From Malaya genurostris (Eukaryota; Arthropoda; Insecta; Diptera; Culicidae), in NCBI RefSeq assembly GCF_030247185.1, contig NC_080570.1:119688689-119752688 (forward strand): a stretch of DNA of 64,000 nucleotides, written 5' to 3'. Every line of letters starts with the position of its first letter. Within the stretch, counting starts at the first letter, position 1. The translations under genes were made by a program, and so were the position numbers. Positions 22,475 to 33,206 of this stretch are shown piece after piece. The notes beneath the pieces are model-generated. The model had not been told where the DNA came from. It saw only the letters and a list, made by a program, of their open reading frames with translations, and searched no databases.

Positions 22475-23692
22475 TTCCTGGTTTCTATGTGTCGGTTTTT
22501 TTGTTATGCTTTGTGCGACGATTCGGTCAACTCAAGCGGTTACAATTTTGCGCGCCTTTTGTGAGACTACATTTCACCTTAATGACGCCTTTCTCCTATT
22601 ACTTATATTTTCCAAAACATCACTAGAAGATTCTCTCAAGATTTGTTCTTTCATACTAATAAAATCAAAAACTTTCTTTGTGTATAAACTACCATAACCT
22701 ATTCGATTTGTAAACAGTTGTCAAGTTAATATACATAAAATGTGGAAACCCTGCACGCACCCTGTAAGGAGGTGGTGTTTTCTTCTTTCGTAGCAGCACC
22801 TACCGATACGTGCCGGTTTTGCATTATTTTGTATGACAGTTTGAAAGTTTTGACACTCATCATCCTGTAATTTCGGAACCGGAAGCCGGATCTGGATGAA
22901 AGTACATAGTATTTTTTAAGACAATGCAGTCTGTTGTTTAATTGCCAATAAAATGCTTACTAGATAAAGGGAAATGAACGTTAGATGAAGGGTTTAGGAA
23001 AATAATCAGTTTGGTTCATAATCACTTTGATAATAATAATTTAACAGTTTTCACTGTGCAATAGCAATACGGAATGCAAAATTAGTAAGAAAGTATACCA
23101 CACCAGTGATTATAAAGACGAAGCACTTTGTTTTACTTCCAGCTGGTTGATGCTAATCATGATGTTCATGCACTATTTAGATTACACCCAATAAAACGCT
23201 ATTTGACAGGAACTCAATTTATAGAAGTAACAGGAGCGCTGCATTTGGCGCAGTGTTTGAATGGTGCGTTTGAATTAGCGTAGCAAAATCCTGCACTCCT
23301 GTTACTTCAGTGTATGATATACACGCTTAATAGGGTAACATTAATCAGCTGCGTAGTACACTTTGTGATTGGAAATATCTCTCTTATCATTATAATTATA
23401 ATCAATGGCTTAGCTGTTTTTATGGACGATATTACTCCTTCACGACGGTATTAATGAATTAATTTCAAATACATCACAAAACATGGAATTTCGATGCAAC
23501 CGACGAAATAAACTCACCTAAAGTACCTAAAATTACAAATATTGGATAATCCACATCCGAGAAAATTATCAAAAAATCATTCGTTTCCAAATTCATTATA
23601 ATATCTACAATAAATATGTGATGTGAATTGATAATACTGACTATTTTTATTTACTGTGTAACAAAAAAAAATGCTTATTGTCACCCCTGGTT
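22475..23692. other. Intronic sequence with a small hairpin
   Basis: Mostly AT-rich. At 22860-22900 there is a short CCACTAGG-family internal fragment (AATTTCGGAACCGGAAGCCG). At 23224-23309 GAAGTAACAGGAG and CTCCTGTTACTTC form a 13-bp perfect stem around about 60 bp, perhaps the ends of a small MITE. Confidence 0.4.
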
Positions 23693-23758
23693 CAGAGTAC
23701 AGAGTGCAAAATGCAGAATGCAGTGTGCAGAGTACAGATTCCAGAGTGCAGAGTGCGT
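23693..23758 (+). repeat. Short heptamer minisatellite (CAGAGTG)n
   Basis: About nine imperfect heptamers of the CAGAGTG, CAGAATG, CAGTGTG type, lying directly upstream of the LINE target site. Confidence 0.8.
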
Positions 23759-23765
23759 ACTCGAT

Positions 23766-23779
23766 ATGTCTCCGTTCAT
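23766..23779. repeat. 14-bp target-site duplication of the LINE (5' copy)
   Basis: ATGTCTCCGTTCAT, repeated without mismatch at 29812-29825 right after the poly-A tail. Confidence 0.95.
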
Positions 23780-24221
23780 CATTCGTAACCGAATGTTCGA
23801 AGTGAGCACACGCGTTTTTTTAACAATCGACATCGGTAAGACGAAGGTGCCTATCACAGCAGAGGCTGTAGTATAGGCATTAAATAAAAGTGATAAAAAG
23901 TAGCATCCCCGCAAGTGAGTTCTGTCTGTGCACCGGTTTTGTATCGGTATCGACAGTAGACGCTATTGTGCTATCCTCGGGCAGCAGTTATTTCTATTGT
24001 TTGCTACCCGCATCGCAGCAGCTAAATCCTGAGTCAAGGTCACGCTGAAGCACAACGAAGGAGTGAAGGAGCAACTCACCTAACAGCTTACCGTGACATA
24101 CTGTTAAGTATTTTCTCAAACTTTTTCTTTCAACTTTTACTATCCATATATTTTCTTTTCATTTTATTTCTTTCTTTCTCATTTCAAGTGCGGGAGACTT
24201 CTTTACTCCCGCACTTTAAAT
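23780..24221 (+). promoter_or_regulatory. 5' UTR and presumed internal promoter of the LINE
   Basis: 442 bp precede ORF1. The first about 110 bp are conserved with the second copy (read from 54787 on the minus strand), including CACACGCG, TCGACATCGGT and GGCTGTAGTATA words. LINEs of this type are transcribed from internal promoters in this region; the exact motifs are not identifiable here. Confidence 0.5.
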
Positions 24222-25682
24222 ATGAATATTGATGACAGTGGGGGTGTCTCGGAGGAGGGCGAAGCTGAACGAATGAACGAAGAACATTTAGAGGCTGAGT
24301 TTGCTTCCGAGATGCCATCTACCCCTCCGATACCATCTCCCCCTCCGATACCATCTCCCCCTCCGATACCATCTCCCTCTCCGATGCCATCTCCCTCTCC
24401 GATGCCTCCATTTCCCTCTAAGATATTGCCTGCTCGCCAAAAAGTTTACCAAGACGATGGCTCGGGGGGTCCGTGGGTGGTATACTTCCGGCCCAAATTA
24501 AAGTCTCTCAGAGTTTTAAATATTGCTCGGGACCTGGAAAAACATTACTCGGCAATAAAAACAATAGATAAGGTTTCGCCAAACAAGTTACGCGTTGTTG
24601 TGTCCGACCTGAAGCAAGCAAACGAGATTGCTACCAGCGAGTTGTTCACGAAGGAGTACCGCGTGTACGTCCCGTCTCATGTGGTGGAGATCGACGGTGT
24701 GGTCCGTGACGAAAGTCTGACAATCGAAGATCTGATGAAGGACGGGGTAGGCCGTTTCAAAAACCCCGACCTTCAACCAGTGAAAATTTTGGAGTGCAAG
24801 CAATTGCACTCCAAATCGATAGATGGTAAATTTTACCAATCGGACTCATTTCGCGTGACTTTTGCCGGATCTGCACTTCCAAATTATTTGGTAGTGAGTG
24901 GAGTTCGTCTACCTGTTCGGCTGTATGTACCGCGGGTAATGCATTGTACAAGCTGCAAACAGCTAGGTCATACGGCAACCTATTGTTGCAACAAACTGCG
25001 ATGCGGCAAATGCGGAGAGGCCCATGAGGACGATCTCTGCAGAAGAGCAGTGGAAAAGTGTTGCTACTGCGGGGAGAATCCTCATGATCTTTCGGTGTGC
25101 CCTACGTACATACAGCGTGCGGAGAAATTGAAGCGATCCGTGAAAGAACGTTCCAAACGTTCTTATGCGGAAATCTTAAAAAGAACCACTCCATCGACCC
25201 CTGAGAACCCGTTTGCAATCTTGCCAGTTGAAGAGGATAACTCTGACGACCCAGGCGAAGGACCTTCCTACACACAGGTTGAAGGAAGCAGGAAAAGACA
25301 AAATCTGGCTTCTCCCAAGCTTCCTCGTAAAGGCCTCAGACTGTCCTCTTCGTCACAAAAGAACCAAACGGAAACAAAAAGTGCTGACTCAAAACCGAAG
25401 CAAACACCTCCTGGGTTCAAAAAACTTAGGGATGATAAGGAGTACCCAGCACTTCCTGGGGCATCAAAAAACCCGAATGACCTCAAAGCACAACCAGAAA
25501 ATCCAACAAACGCTGGATTATTGGAATTTTCTGATATCGTGGACTGGATATTAACAGCCTTCAATATTACTGATCCTCTGAAAAGCTTCCTAACTGCTCT
25601 ACTGCCAACAGTAAGGACATTTTTAAAACAGTTGACTGAACAATGGCCCCTCCTTGCAGCGATCGTATCTTTTGATGGATAA
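24222..25682 (+). CDS. LINE ORF1, gag-like zinc-knuckle protein
   Basis: 486 codons from ATG 24222. Residues about 25-65 hold a Pro/Ser tract of repeated PSPPPI-type hexapeptides encoded by 18-bp tandem repeats. A conserved block follows (VYQDDGSGGPWVVYF, KVSPNKLRVVVSDLKQA), then three zinc knuckles at about residues 239-290: CTSCKQLGHTATYC, CGKCGEAHEDDLC and CCYCGENPHDLSVC. The C-terminal third is polar and ends ATIVSFDG-like (residues AAIVSFDG). The protein binds the element RNA in the ribonucleoprotein used for retrotransposition. The stop (25680-25682) overlaps the ORF2 start in ATGGATAA. Its relative at 54366-52166 on the minus strand lacks the PSP repeats. Confidence 0.92.
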   Translation: MNIDDSGGVSEEGEAERMNEEHLEAEFASEMPSTPPIPSPPPIPSPPPIPSPSPMPSPSPMPPFPSKILPARQKVYQDDGSGGPWVVYFRPKLKSLRVLNIARDLEKHYSAIKTIDKVSPNKLRVVVSDLKQANEIATSELFTKEYRVYVPSHVVEIDGVVRDESLTIEDLMKDGVGRFKNPDLQPVKILECKQLHSKSIDGKFYQSDSFRVTFAGSALPNYLVVSGVRLPVRLYVPRVMHCTSCKQLGHTATYCCNKLRCGKCGEAHEDDLCRRAVEKCCYCGENPHDLSVCPTYIQRAEKLKRSVKERSKRSYAEILKRTTPSTPENPFAILPVEEDNSDDPGEGPSYTQVEGSRKRQNLASPKLPRKGLRLSSSSQKNQTETKSADSKPKQTPPGFKKLRDDKEYPALPGASKNPNDLKAQPENPTNAGLLEFSDIVDWILTAFNITDPLKSFLTALLPTVRTFLKQLTEQWPLLAAIVSFDG

Positions 25683-28600
25683 TTTACCACTGAGAATCGA
25701 AGATATGATCATTGTGCTTCAGTGGAATTGCAGAAGTATCATCCCAAAACTTGATTCTTTCAAACACTTAATACATACTCATAATTGCGATGTATTCTCC
25801 TTGAGTGAAACTTGGCTTACTTCTAACATCAACCTCGACTTCCATAATTTTAACATAATCCGCCTGGACCGAGAAGACTCTTATGGAGGGGTACTTTTAG
25901 GGATTAAAAAGTGCTATTCATTTTATCGTATTAACCTCCCCTCGACACCGGGAATTGAAGTTGTTGCTTGCCAAATTAATATTAAAGGCAAAGATCTATG
26001 TATAGCTTCTATCTACATTCCTCCCAGAGTCTCGATAGGGCATCGTCGGCTTGCAGACATCATAGAACTTCTTCCTTCACCGCGGCTGGTTTTAGGGGAC
26101 TTTAACTCGCATGGTACAGGATGGGGCTGCTTATATGATGATAATCGTTCTTCGTTAATCCAAGATCTGTGTGACAACTTCAATTTGACAATTCTAAACA
26201 CGGGAGAAATGACACGGAACCCTAGACCGCCAGCACAACCAAGTGCGCTGGATTTATCCCTTTGCTCGACTTCGCTACAGTTAGATTGCAAGTGGAAGGT
26301 AATCTGTGATCCTCACGGTAGCGATCACTTGCCGATCATAGTTTCTATCACCAACCGTGGAAGACCATCGGAAACAATCAATGTTTCGTACGATTTCACA
26401 CGAAACATTGATTGGAAACGTTACGCGAGCTCGATATCTGAGAAACTAGAAACATCACAGGAGCTTCCTCCGGAGGAAGAGTATACATTTTTGGCTGGCT
26501 TGATTCTTGACACCGCAATTCAAGCTCAGACGAAACGACTACCTAGCGCGCAAACTAGTATACGTTCTCCCAACCCATGGTGGGACAAAGAGTGCTCAGA
26601 GCTGAAAACGAAAAAAGCTTCAGCCTTCATCTCGTTTAGAAGGAACGGAACTCCAGATAATTATCGGAAATACGCGGCGTTAGAATTTCAAATGAAAAGT
26701 CTGATTAAAGCTAAGAAAAGCGGGTACTGGCGAAGGTTTGTTGACGGATTAACGAGAGAAACAGCAATGAGCACTCTTTGGAATACGGCCCGTCGCATGC
26801 GCAATCGAAATCACGCGAACGAAAGCGAGGAATATTCTAACCGCTGGATATTTGATTTCGCTAAGAAAGTATGTCCTGATTCTGTTCCGGAACAAAAGAT
26901 ATCTCGCGTCGCGACATTGAATACAAACGAAACATCGTTTTCGATGGTAGAGTTCTCACTTGCGCTCTTGTCGTGTAACAATAGAGCCCCGGGGTTAGAC
27001 AGAATTAAATTCAACTTGTTGAAAAATCTGCCCGACTCTGCCAAAAGGCGCTTGTTGAATTTATTCAACAAGTTCCTCGAGGGTAATACTGTCCCACACG
27101 AATGGAGAGAAGTGAGAGTTATTACTATTCAAAAACCTGGAAAACCAGCCTCCGATCACAATTCGTATCGGCCGATTGCTATGCTTTCCTGTATTCGGAA
27201 ATTGTTGGAAAAAATGATTCTCTTCCGTCTAGACAATTGGGTCGAAACAAATGGATTGCTTTCAGGTACACAATTTGGGTTCCGCAGGGGCAAAGGAACG
27301 AACGATTGTCTAGCGTTGCTCTCAACAGAAATTCAAATGGCATTTGCTCGTAAAGAACAAATGGCATCAGTTTTCCTCGACATCAAGGGGGCATTCGATT
27401 CAGTTTCCATTAACGTTCTATCTGAGAAGTTGCATCAGCATGGTCTTTCACCAGTTTTGAACAACTTTTTATATAATCTATTGTCCGAGAAACACATGCA
27501 TTTTGAGCATGGTGATTTGACGACAAAGCGATTCAGTTACATGGGTCTTCCTCAGGGCTCATGCTTAAGCCCCCTTTTATACAACTTTTACGTAAATAAC
27601 ATTGATGAATGTATCAACACATCTTGCACGCTAAGACAACTTGCCGACGACAGCGTTGTGTCTATTATAGGACCCAAAGCTGCCGATCTCCAAGGACCAT
27701 TGCAAGATACCCTCGATAACTTGTCGACATGGGCTTTTCAAATGGGTATCGAGTTCTCTACGGAGAAAACTGAGCTGGTTGTATTTTCAAGGAAGCGAGA
27801 ACCTGCGCAATTACAGCTTCAACTAGGGGGTGAAACCATAGCTCAGGTTTTCACATTTAAATATCTCGGGGTCTGGTTCGATTCCAAAGGTACCTGGGGA
27901 TGTCACATTAGGTATTTGAAACGAAAATGCCTACAGAGAATCAATTTCCTTCGTACAATAACCGGAACTTGGTGGGGCTCTCACCCAGGAGACCTGATCA
28001 GGTTGTACAAAACGACGATATTGTCAGTAATGGAATATGGATGTTTCTGTTTCCGCTCCGCTACGAATATTCATTTCATTAAACTGGAAAGAATACAGTA
28101 TCGTTGTTTGCGTATTGCCTTAGGTTGCATGCAATCAACCCATACGATGAGTCTTGAAGTGCTGGCGGGCGTCTTACCGTTGAAAAACAGGTTCTGGGAT
28201 CTCTCATATCGACTGCTAATCCGATGCGACATTTTGAATCCGATGGTGATAGAAAACTTTGAAAAGCTCGTCGAGCTTAATTCACAAACCCGTTTTATGT
28301 CCTTGTATTTTGACTACATGGCTCAGAATATAAAACCTTCTTCGTTTGTTCCCAATCGTGTTCATTTTGTGGATACTTCTAATTCTACTGTGTTTTTTGA
28401 CACATCCATGAAAGAAGAAATTCGTGGAATCCCGGATCCTGTACGCCCTCAAGAGATCCTAAAAATTTTTAATAATAAATTTAAAGAAGTCGACTGTAAT
28501 AAAATGTTTTACACTGACGGATCATATCTAGACGGGTCCACTGGCTTCGGTATATTCAATGTAAATTTCACCGCTTCCTATAAACTCAGTGATCCAGCTT

Positions 28601-29355
28601 CAGTTTACGTCGCAGAACTAGCTGCAATTCAGTATACCCTTGAGATCATTGACACTCTGCCCACAGATCACTACTTCATTGTATCGGACAGTCTCAGTTC
28701 CATTGAGGCTCTCCGTTCAGTGAAGCCTGGAAAGCACTCACCGTATTTCCTGGGGAAAGTACGGGAACAATTGAGTGCTTTATCTGCAAAATCATACCAG
28801 ATTACCTTGGTTTGGGTCCCCTCACATTGTTCCATACGGGGCAATGAGAGGGCGGACTCGTTAGCCAAGGTGGGCGCACTAGAAGGTGATATCTATGAAA
28901 GACCAATCTGCTTCAATGAATTTTTCAGTTGCTGTCGTCAGAAAACTCTAGCTAGCTGGCAGAATACATGGAATAGTGGAACTCTGGGACGATGGTTACA
29001 CTCAATAATCCCACAGGTATCGACGAAAGCTTGGTTCCGGGGGTTAGACGTGAGCCGAGACTTTATTCGTGTAATGTCAAGGCTCATGTCTAATCATTAT
29101 ATGTTCAGCGCGCATCTCCGTCGTGTGGGGCTCGCCGAGAGTGGTGTCTGCGTTTGCGGTGAGGGTTATCATGACATCGAACATGTTGTTTGGACATGTG
29201 TCGAGTATTGTGATGCCAGGTCCCAACTCATAGGTTCCCTTCGGGCCCGAGGTATACCACCCTTCGTACCAGTCCGCGACGTCTTGGCAACTCGAAATCT
29301 TCCTTATATGACTCTCATCTATAACTTCTTGAAAACTATCAATGCTCAAATTTAG
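25675..29355 (+). CDS. LINE ORF2: endonuclease, reverse transcriptase, RNase H
   Basis: 1226 codons from the ATG at 25675, which overlaps the ORF1 stop by three codons in another frame. The apurinic-like endonuclease spans about residues 10-230 (LQWNCRS, LSETWL, IYIPP, LVLGDFNSHG, GSDHLPI). The reverse transcriptase spans about 430-720 (NSYRPIAMLSC, GFRRGKGTNDCL, VFLDIKGAFDSV, GLPQGSCLSPLLYN and the catalytic LADDSVV). RNase H spans about 940-1075 (FYTDGSYLDGS, YVAELAAIQYTL, IVSDSLSS, VPSHCSIRGNERAD), with Asp, Glu, Asp and His/Asp residues present. A CCHC-like end motif (CVCGEGYHDIEHVVWTC) follows. All catalytic residues I can identify are intact. The enzyme nicks target DNA and primes reverse transcription of its own RNA. 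Confidence 0.93.
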   Translation: MDNLPLRIEDMIIVLQWNCRSIIPKLDSFKHLIHTHNCDVFSLSETWLTSNINLDFHNFNIIRLDREDSYGGVLLGIKKCYSFYRINLPSTPGIEVVACQINIKGKDLCIASIYIPPRVSIGHRRLADIIELLPSPRLVLGDFNSHGTGWGCLYDDNRSSLIQDLCDNFNLTILNTGEMTRNPRPPAQPSALDLSLCSTSLQLDCKWKVICDPHGSDHLPIIVSITNRGRPSETINVSYDFTRNIDWKRYASSISEKLETSQELPPEEEYTFLAGLILDTAIQAQTKRLPSAQTSIRSPNPWWDKECSELKTKKASAFISFRRNGTPDNYRKYAALEFQMKSLIKAKKSGYWRRFVDGLTRETAMSTLWNTARRMRNRNHANESEEYSNRWIFDFAKKVCPDSVPEQKISRVATLNTNETSFSMVEFSLALLSCNNRAPGLDRIKFNLLKNLPDSAKRRLLNLFNKFLEGNTVPHEWREVRVITIQKPGKPASDHNSYRPIAMLSCIRKLLEKMILFRLDNWVETNGLLSGTQFGFRRGKGTNDCLALLSTEIQMAFARKEQMASVFLDIKGAFDSVSINVLSEKLHQHGLSPVLNNFLYNLLSEKHMHFEHGDLTTKRFSYMGLPQGSCLSPLLYNFYVNNIDECINTSCTLRQLADDSVVSIIGPKAADLQGPLQDTLDNLSTWAFQMGIEFSTEKTELVVFSRKREPAQLQLQLGGETIAQVFTFKYLGVWFDSKGTWGCHIRYLKRKCLQRINFLRTITGTWWGSHPGDLIRLYKTTILSVMEYGCFCFRSATNIHFIKLERIQYRCLRIALGCMQSTHTMSLEVLAGVLPLKNRFWDLSYRLLIRCDILNPMVIENFEKLVELNSQTRFMSLYFDYMAQNIKPSSFVPNRVHFVDTSNSTVFFDTSMKEEIRGIPDPVRPQEILKIFNNKFKEVDCNKMFYTDGSYLDGSTGFGIFNVNFTASYKLSDPASVYVAELAAIQYTLEIIDTLPTDHYFIVSDSLSSIEALRSVKPGKHSPYFLGKVREQLSALSAKSYQITLVWVPSHCSIRGNERADSLAKVGALEGDIYERPICFNEFFSCCRQKTLASWQNTWNSGTLGRWLHSIIPQVSTKAWFRGLDVSRDFIRVMSRLMSNHYMFSAHLRRVGLAESGVCVCGEGYHDIEHVVWTCVEYCDARSQLIGSLRARGIPPFVPVRDVLATRNLPYMTLIYNFLKTINAQI

Positions 29356-29811
29356 TGCTCTCCCTATCTCTTTCTCGTCTACAGCTCTACCGCACTCTTC
29401 TTTACGTTGCTGGAAGTATGGCCTGTGTAAACGATGCTTCGGAGCATGCACCTGCCTTGAACTGACTGAGTTGCTGGAAGCTACCCAAAAACGTCACATC
29501 AACGTCAGAACACACCAACGAAGCATCCCAATCCAGAATAATCTCTTCATTGCTACAAGCTGAAAAACATGAAGATTCATCGAACGCAAAATGTGTCTAA
29601 ATGATGTATGCCACAAACCAATGATGTATTCAAATTTCAATTCAATACTGTGTAGGTCCCACCCTCCCTATGTCCCCTTACTAACTGGGGAGTATGCCGC
29701 CCCGTAATACGGCATCCCTTTCTCTCTCCCTAACAACAAGACAATCGGCCACGTTAAGCTAAAGCAAATGAGCCTAATAAAAATTTTATTTGAAAAAAAA
29801 AAAAAAAAAAA
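29356..29811 (+). other. LINE 3' UTR, polyadenylation signal and poly-A tail
   Basis: About 435 bp of 3' UTR ends TCGGCCACGTTAAGC, AAGCAAATGAGCCT, AATAAAA, then about 19 A. The TCGGCCACGT/AAGCAAAT/GCCT/AATAAAA order is shared with the ORF1-only element at 3142-3180 and with the second LINE copy at 50958-51010 (-). Such 3' ends are what LINE reverse transcriptases recognise. Confidence 0.85.
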
Positions 29812-29825
29812 ATGTCTCCGTTCAT
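29812..29825. repeat. 14-bp target-site duplication of the LINE (3' copy)
   Basis: Exact repeat of 23766-23779. Confidence 0.95.
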
Positions 29826-30120
29826 GGATTAACTTATTTTTCCATTTTTTTTTTCCATTCCATTTTTATTGTTCCTTTTTGTTACATTGCTGTATGGTTT
29901 ACAATTTAAGTGATTCAAATGGTACATTTTTGCATCTTTCTTACAGACATTTTTTGTTTTGTTCACTGCATTGCCTAATTGGTAGTTTTCAGCTTTCACT
30001 GAATGGTTTGTTATGGATTAACTTAGACTGAAGCTGTCAACAAGGTATACTTCTAGATTCGATTGATTTTTATATTTTGTATTTGGACTAATTTTGTCAC
30101 TATTTGAATAAGGTTTGCGA
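29826..30120. other. AT-rich intronic sequence, nothing recognised
   Basis: T-rich stretches without coding signals. Confidence 0.4.
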
Positions 30121-30970
30121 ATAAGCATGATATCGTCAACAATCCTACATGTCCTTCTATTAGTTCATTGAAAGAATTGAAGAAAACACTCAAACGTGAA
30201 AAAACTTATTAGAGCATCAAATCTGGAAAGTTTTCGGTCGTTCATACCGTATTGTCCCAATCATGGAAATTTTATTACGCTTGATGGCTTCCTTTATATG
30301 TTAAACGATTTGCTACAAGCTGATACAATAGAGATAGATTCGTCAAAGTTCCTTGAATGAAATCCTTTGATTCCGAGTAGTATTTGATATAAAGGGTAAA
30401 ACTTGTTCAGTTTGGTCTATAATTTAATCATGGATAGGCACTGGCAAAGTTGGAGGAAGATGCACTTTTTTATCAAAAAACTGTGCGCCGAAGCTCATTT
30501 CTGGTTGAATGGATACACATAAACAAGCAAAATTGCCGTATCTGGAGTGAAGACCAGCCAGAGACATGTGGTTTCAACAAGACGGTGCCACGTCCCACAC
30601 AGCACGCAAAACAATGACCAAATTGAGAGCCGCCTTCGGTGAACAGTTTATCTCACGTTTTGGGCCCGTCAATTGGCCGTATTAATCGTGTGATTTGGAC
30701 TATTTCTTGTAGGGCCATGCTAAAACTTATGCCTACAAAGATAAACCAGCAACGATTGACGTATGTGTTGGAAAGAGTGTGCCAAAATTGGACCTAGCGT
30801 ATGAGCCATCTAAAGCGGAGCCGCGGTCTACATTTGTAAGAAAGCATCTGCGAACATTAAATTATATTGATCATTCTATGTATTGCAATAAGGATTTCAT
30901 CGATTTTCTTATTTTTTTTAATCGAATCCTATACCTCTTAAAAAATCACCCTTTACATTCAAACCAATTC
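30121..30970 (+). pseudogene. Decayed DDE (IS630/Tc1-type) transposase
   Basis: In several frames one can read LAKLEEDALFYQK, CAEAHFWLNGY, MWFQQDGATSHTAR, ISRFGPVNWP, CDLDYFL and VCQNWTDRM-like blocks, in the order expected of a transposase of the DEAHFWLNG/QQDGATSHTA type. There is an internal deletion between AHFWLNG...RIWSE and WFQQDGA, and many stops and frameshifts. The catalytic DEAHFW region is altered to AEAHFW. Inverted repeats were not located. Short segments related to 30383-30440 occur at about 49160-49190 (minus). Confidence 0.65.
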
Positions 30971-31189
30971 GAAAAAATAGAACGATTATGAAAAGTTTCC
31001 AGTTTTGCCTTTTTTATAGAATATAGAATTGCTGGAAACACCAACTTTTTATCATAGCGCCGGAGATTTCCCGTTTAGATAACACACAATCTCTAAGTTT
31101 CATGCATTTCTACGATGCCTGACATTGGAAGAAAATTTCGATTTCGGTTCAAATTTCAAACTCTCATTAGTTCTAAAATTCCTAACTCC

Positions 31190-31895
31190 GGAAGTCCATA
31201 TAAAATCACCGCACAAAAAACAGCTCATGAGGTAGAAACTGACGGGTCGCAGTGTGTCAGTGAAAATAGGTGACTGTGTTACGTCATCATTCATCGCAAG
31301 CTCCGGAGTCCCTCAAGGAAGCCATCTGAGGTCGTTCATATTTCGTTTATATATCAACGATTTGAAGTGCATCTTTTGCCGATGATTTTAAACTCCTTCA
31401 TCTAATCAAGAATCCTGATGACACCGGTTTCTTGCAGTCTCAATTAAATCAATCAAGGACTTAGGAGTGTTACTGGATTCTAAACTTAATTTCAAAGGTC
31501 ATGTATAATATTCGACAACATATATTGTTTGAAATCGTTAAATAGTGCAACCCTTGAGTACGCTGTCGTTGTTTGGGCACCAAATCTTCCCAGCCACAAA
31601 AATCGGTGTAGACTCATAAATCTCGATTTGCTGTCCGTTGCGAATTTAATACAATCCCGCATTGATTGCACAAATCTCCAACAACTGCTGAATTTTGGCA
31701 TCCATCGTCGTAATTCGCGATTCAATCCTTTTCTCCGAGTTCCTCCGGCTAAAACTAACTACGGTTTCAATGAATCAATCTCCAGGATGTGCCGCTCATT
31801 CAACAGTTGTTATAACGAATGCGATCTTCATTTATCTCGCAAAACTGTCAAAAACCTATTTATTAGATTATTTTCCTGTCAACTTAATTAATTTT
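31190..31895 (+). pseudogene. Reverse transcriptase fragment (Jockey/CR1-like)
   Basis: At about 31240-31360 a frame reads VSVKIGDCVTSSFIASSGVP followed by QGSHLRSF and YINDL, the RT block that precedes the catalytic motif. After several frame breaks, 31529-31891 is open and reads LEYAVVVWAP near its start, then INLDLLSVANLIQSRIDC and FIRLFSC, as in the region downstream of the RT domain. The catalytic FADD is damaged (CRxF). Both ends are missing, so this is an old fragment. Confidence 0.7.
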
Positions 31896-31962
31896 ACTAT
31901 TTTTAATAGCGTTTACGTTTGTATATTTACATGACTAGCGTTTGCATTAAAGCTTTAGAATA

Positions 31963-33204
31963 ACAGATCGGCTGAAAAGTTCGTATCGTTTCTATGAGAG
32001 GGCGCCACTAGAATTAAATCCATATCATTTTCAGTTAGTACCAACCTTCAAAAGATACGTGTATGAATTTGACAGCTGTCTGATTATTAGTTTGTGAGAT
32101 ATTGCATTTTGAGTGAAGCTACTTTTGTTATTGTGAAAAAAAAGGGAAAAAACAGAAATTTCGTGTATTGATGAAACACTACTTTTTGATGAAAAAAAGT
32201 GCCGCCGATACCAAAAAATGGCTTGATGAGTGTTATCCAGACTCTGCACCGGGCGAAGCAACAATTCGTAAGTGGTTTGCAAAATTTCGTACTGGTCATA
32301 TGAGCACCGAAGACGATGAACGCAGTGGACGTCCAAAAGATTGATGATTTTCAATGACCGTAAAGTGAAGTTGATCGAGATAGCTGACACCCTAAAGATA
32401 TCAAAGGAACGTGTTGGACATATTATTCACGAATATTTGGATATGAGAAAGCTTTTTGCAAAATGGGTGCCGCGTGAGCTCACAATCGATCAAAAACAAC
32501 AACGAATTGATGATTCTGAGCAGTGTTTGGAGCTGTTATATCGAAATAAAACCGATTTTTTTCGTCGATATATAACAATGGACGAAACATGGCTCCATCA
32601 CTTCACTCCGGAGTCCAATGGACAGTCAGCTGAGTGGACTGCACGCGATGAACCGAACCCAAAGCGTGGAAAGACTCAACAATCGGCCGGTAAGGTTATG
32701 GCGTCTGTATTTTGGGATTCGCATGGTATAATTTTCATCGACTACCTTGAAAAGGGAAAAACCATTAACAGTGACTAAAATTTGAAGGACGAAATTTTAA
32801 AAAATGGCCTCATTTGAAGAAGAAAAAAGTTTTGTTTCATCAAGACAATGCACCTTGTCACAAGTCGATGAAAACCATGCTGAAATTGAACGAATTAGGC
32901 TTCGAATTGCTTCCTCATCCACCGTATTCTCCAGATTTGGCCCCCAGGGACTTTTTCCTGTTCTCAGACCTCAAGAGAATGCTCGCTGGTAAAAAATTTA
33001 GAAGCAATGAAGAGGTAATCGCTGAAACTGAGGCCTATTTTGAGGCAAAGGACAAATCTTACTACAAAAATGGTATCGAAAAGTTGGAAGATCGCTATAA
33101 TCGCTGTATCGCCTCTGATGGCAATTATGTTGAATAATAAAAACGAATTTTGGCAAAAAAATGTGTGTTTCTATTAAACGATACGAACTTTTCAGCCGAA
33201 CTGT
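31963..33204 (+). mobile_element. Mos1-type mariner (mauritiana subfamily), copy 1
   Basis: A 1242-bp element between TA duplications (31961-31962 and 33205-33206) with inverted ends ACAGATCGGCTGAAAAGTTC and, from the right end, ACAGTTCGGCTGAAAAGTTC. It lacks about 45 bp compared with copy 2 at 35352. Internal sequence is close to copy 2 over its whole length. Confidence 0.92.
32142..33137 (+). pseudogene. Mos1-like mariner transposase, two deletions
   Basis: The start codon position reads AAG instead of ATG. Coding blocks are VLMKHYFLMKKSAADTKKW and HMSTEDDERSGRPK. A deletion of about 37 bp then removes VTDENVKK-type residues, followed by KLIEIADTLKISKERVGHI, MDETWLHH (first catalytic Asp), KRGKTQQSAGKVMASVFW, a second small deletion with frameshift near 32776, FHQDNAPCHKS (second Asp) and SPDLAPRDFFLFSD (third Asp). 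The 34-residue spacing DD34D is intact. The copy cannot produce full-length transposase. Confidence 0.9.
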
Positions 33205-33206
33205 TA

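Larger units (their letters stand above)
23780..29811 (+). mobile_element. Full-length, apparently intact RNase H-bearing LINE (I-like)
   Basis: A 6.03-kb element with a perfect 14-bp target duplication, a 5' end beginning CATTCGTAACCGAATG (shared with the second copy at 54787), two open ORFs and a poly-A tail (29793-29811). ORF order is gag-like protein, then endonuclease, reverse transcriptase and RNase H, matching the I-like group of non-LTR retrotransposons; clade placement is inferred from domain order. There are no stops or frameshifts in 5.1 kb of coding sequence, and with the identical duplications this points to a recent insertion that may still be competent. Confidence 0.92.
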
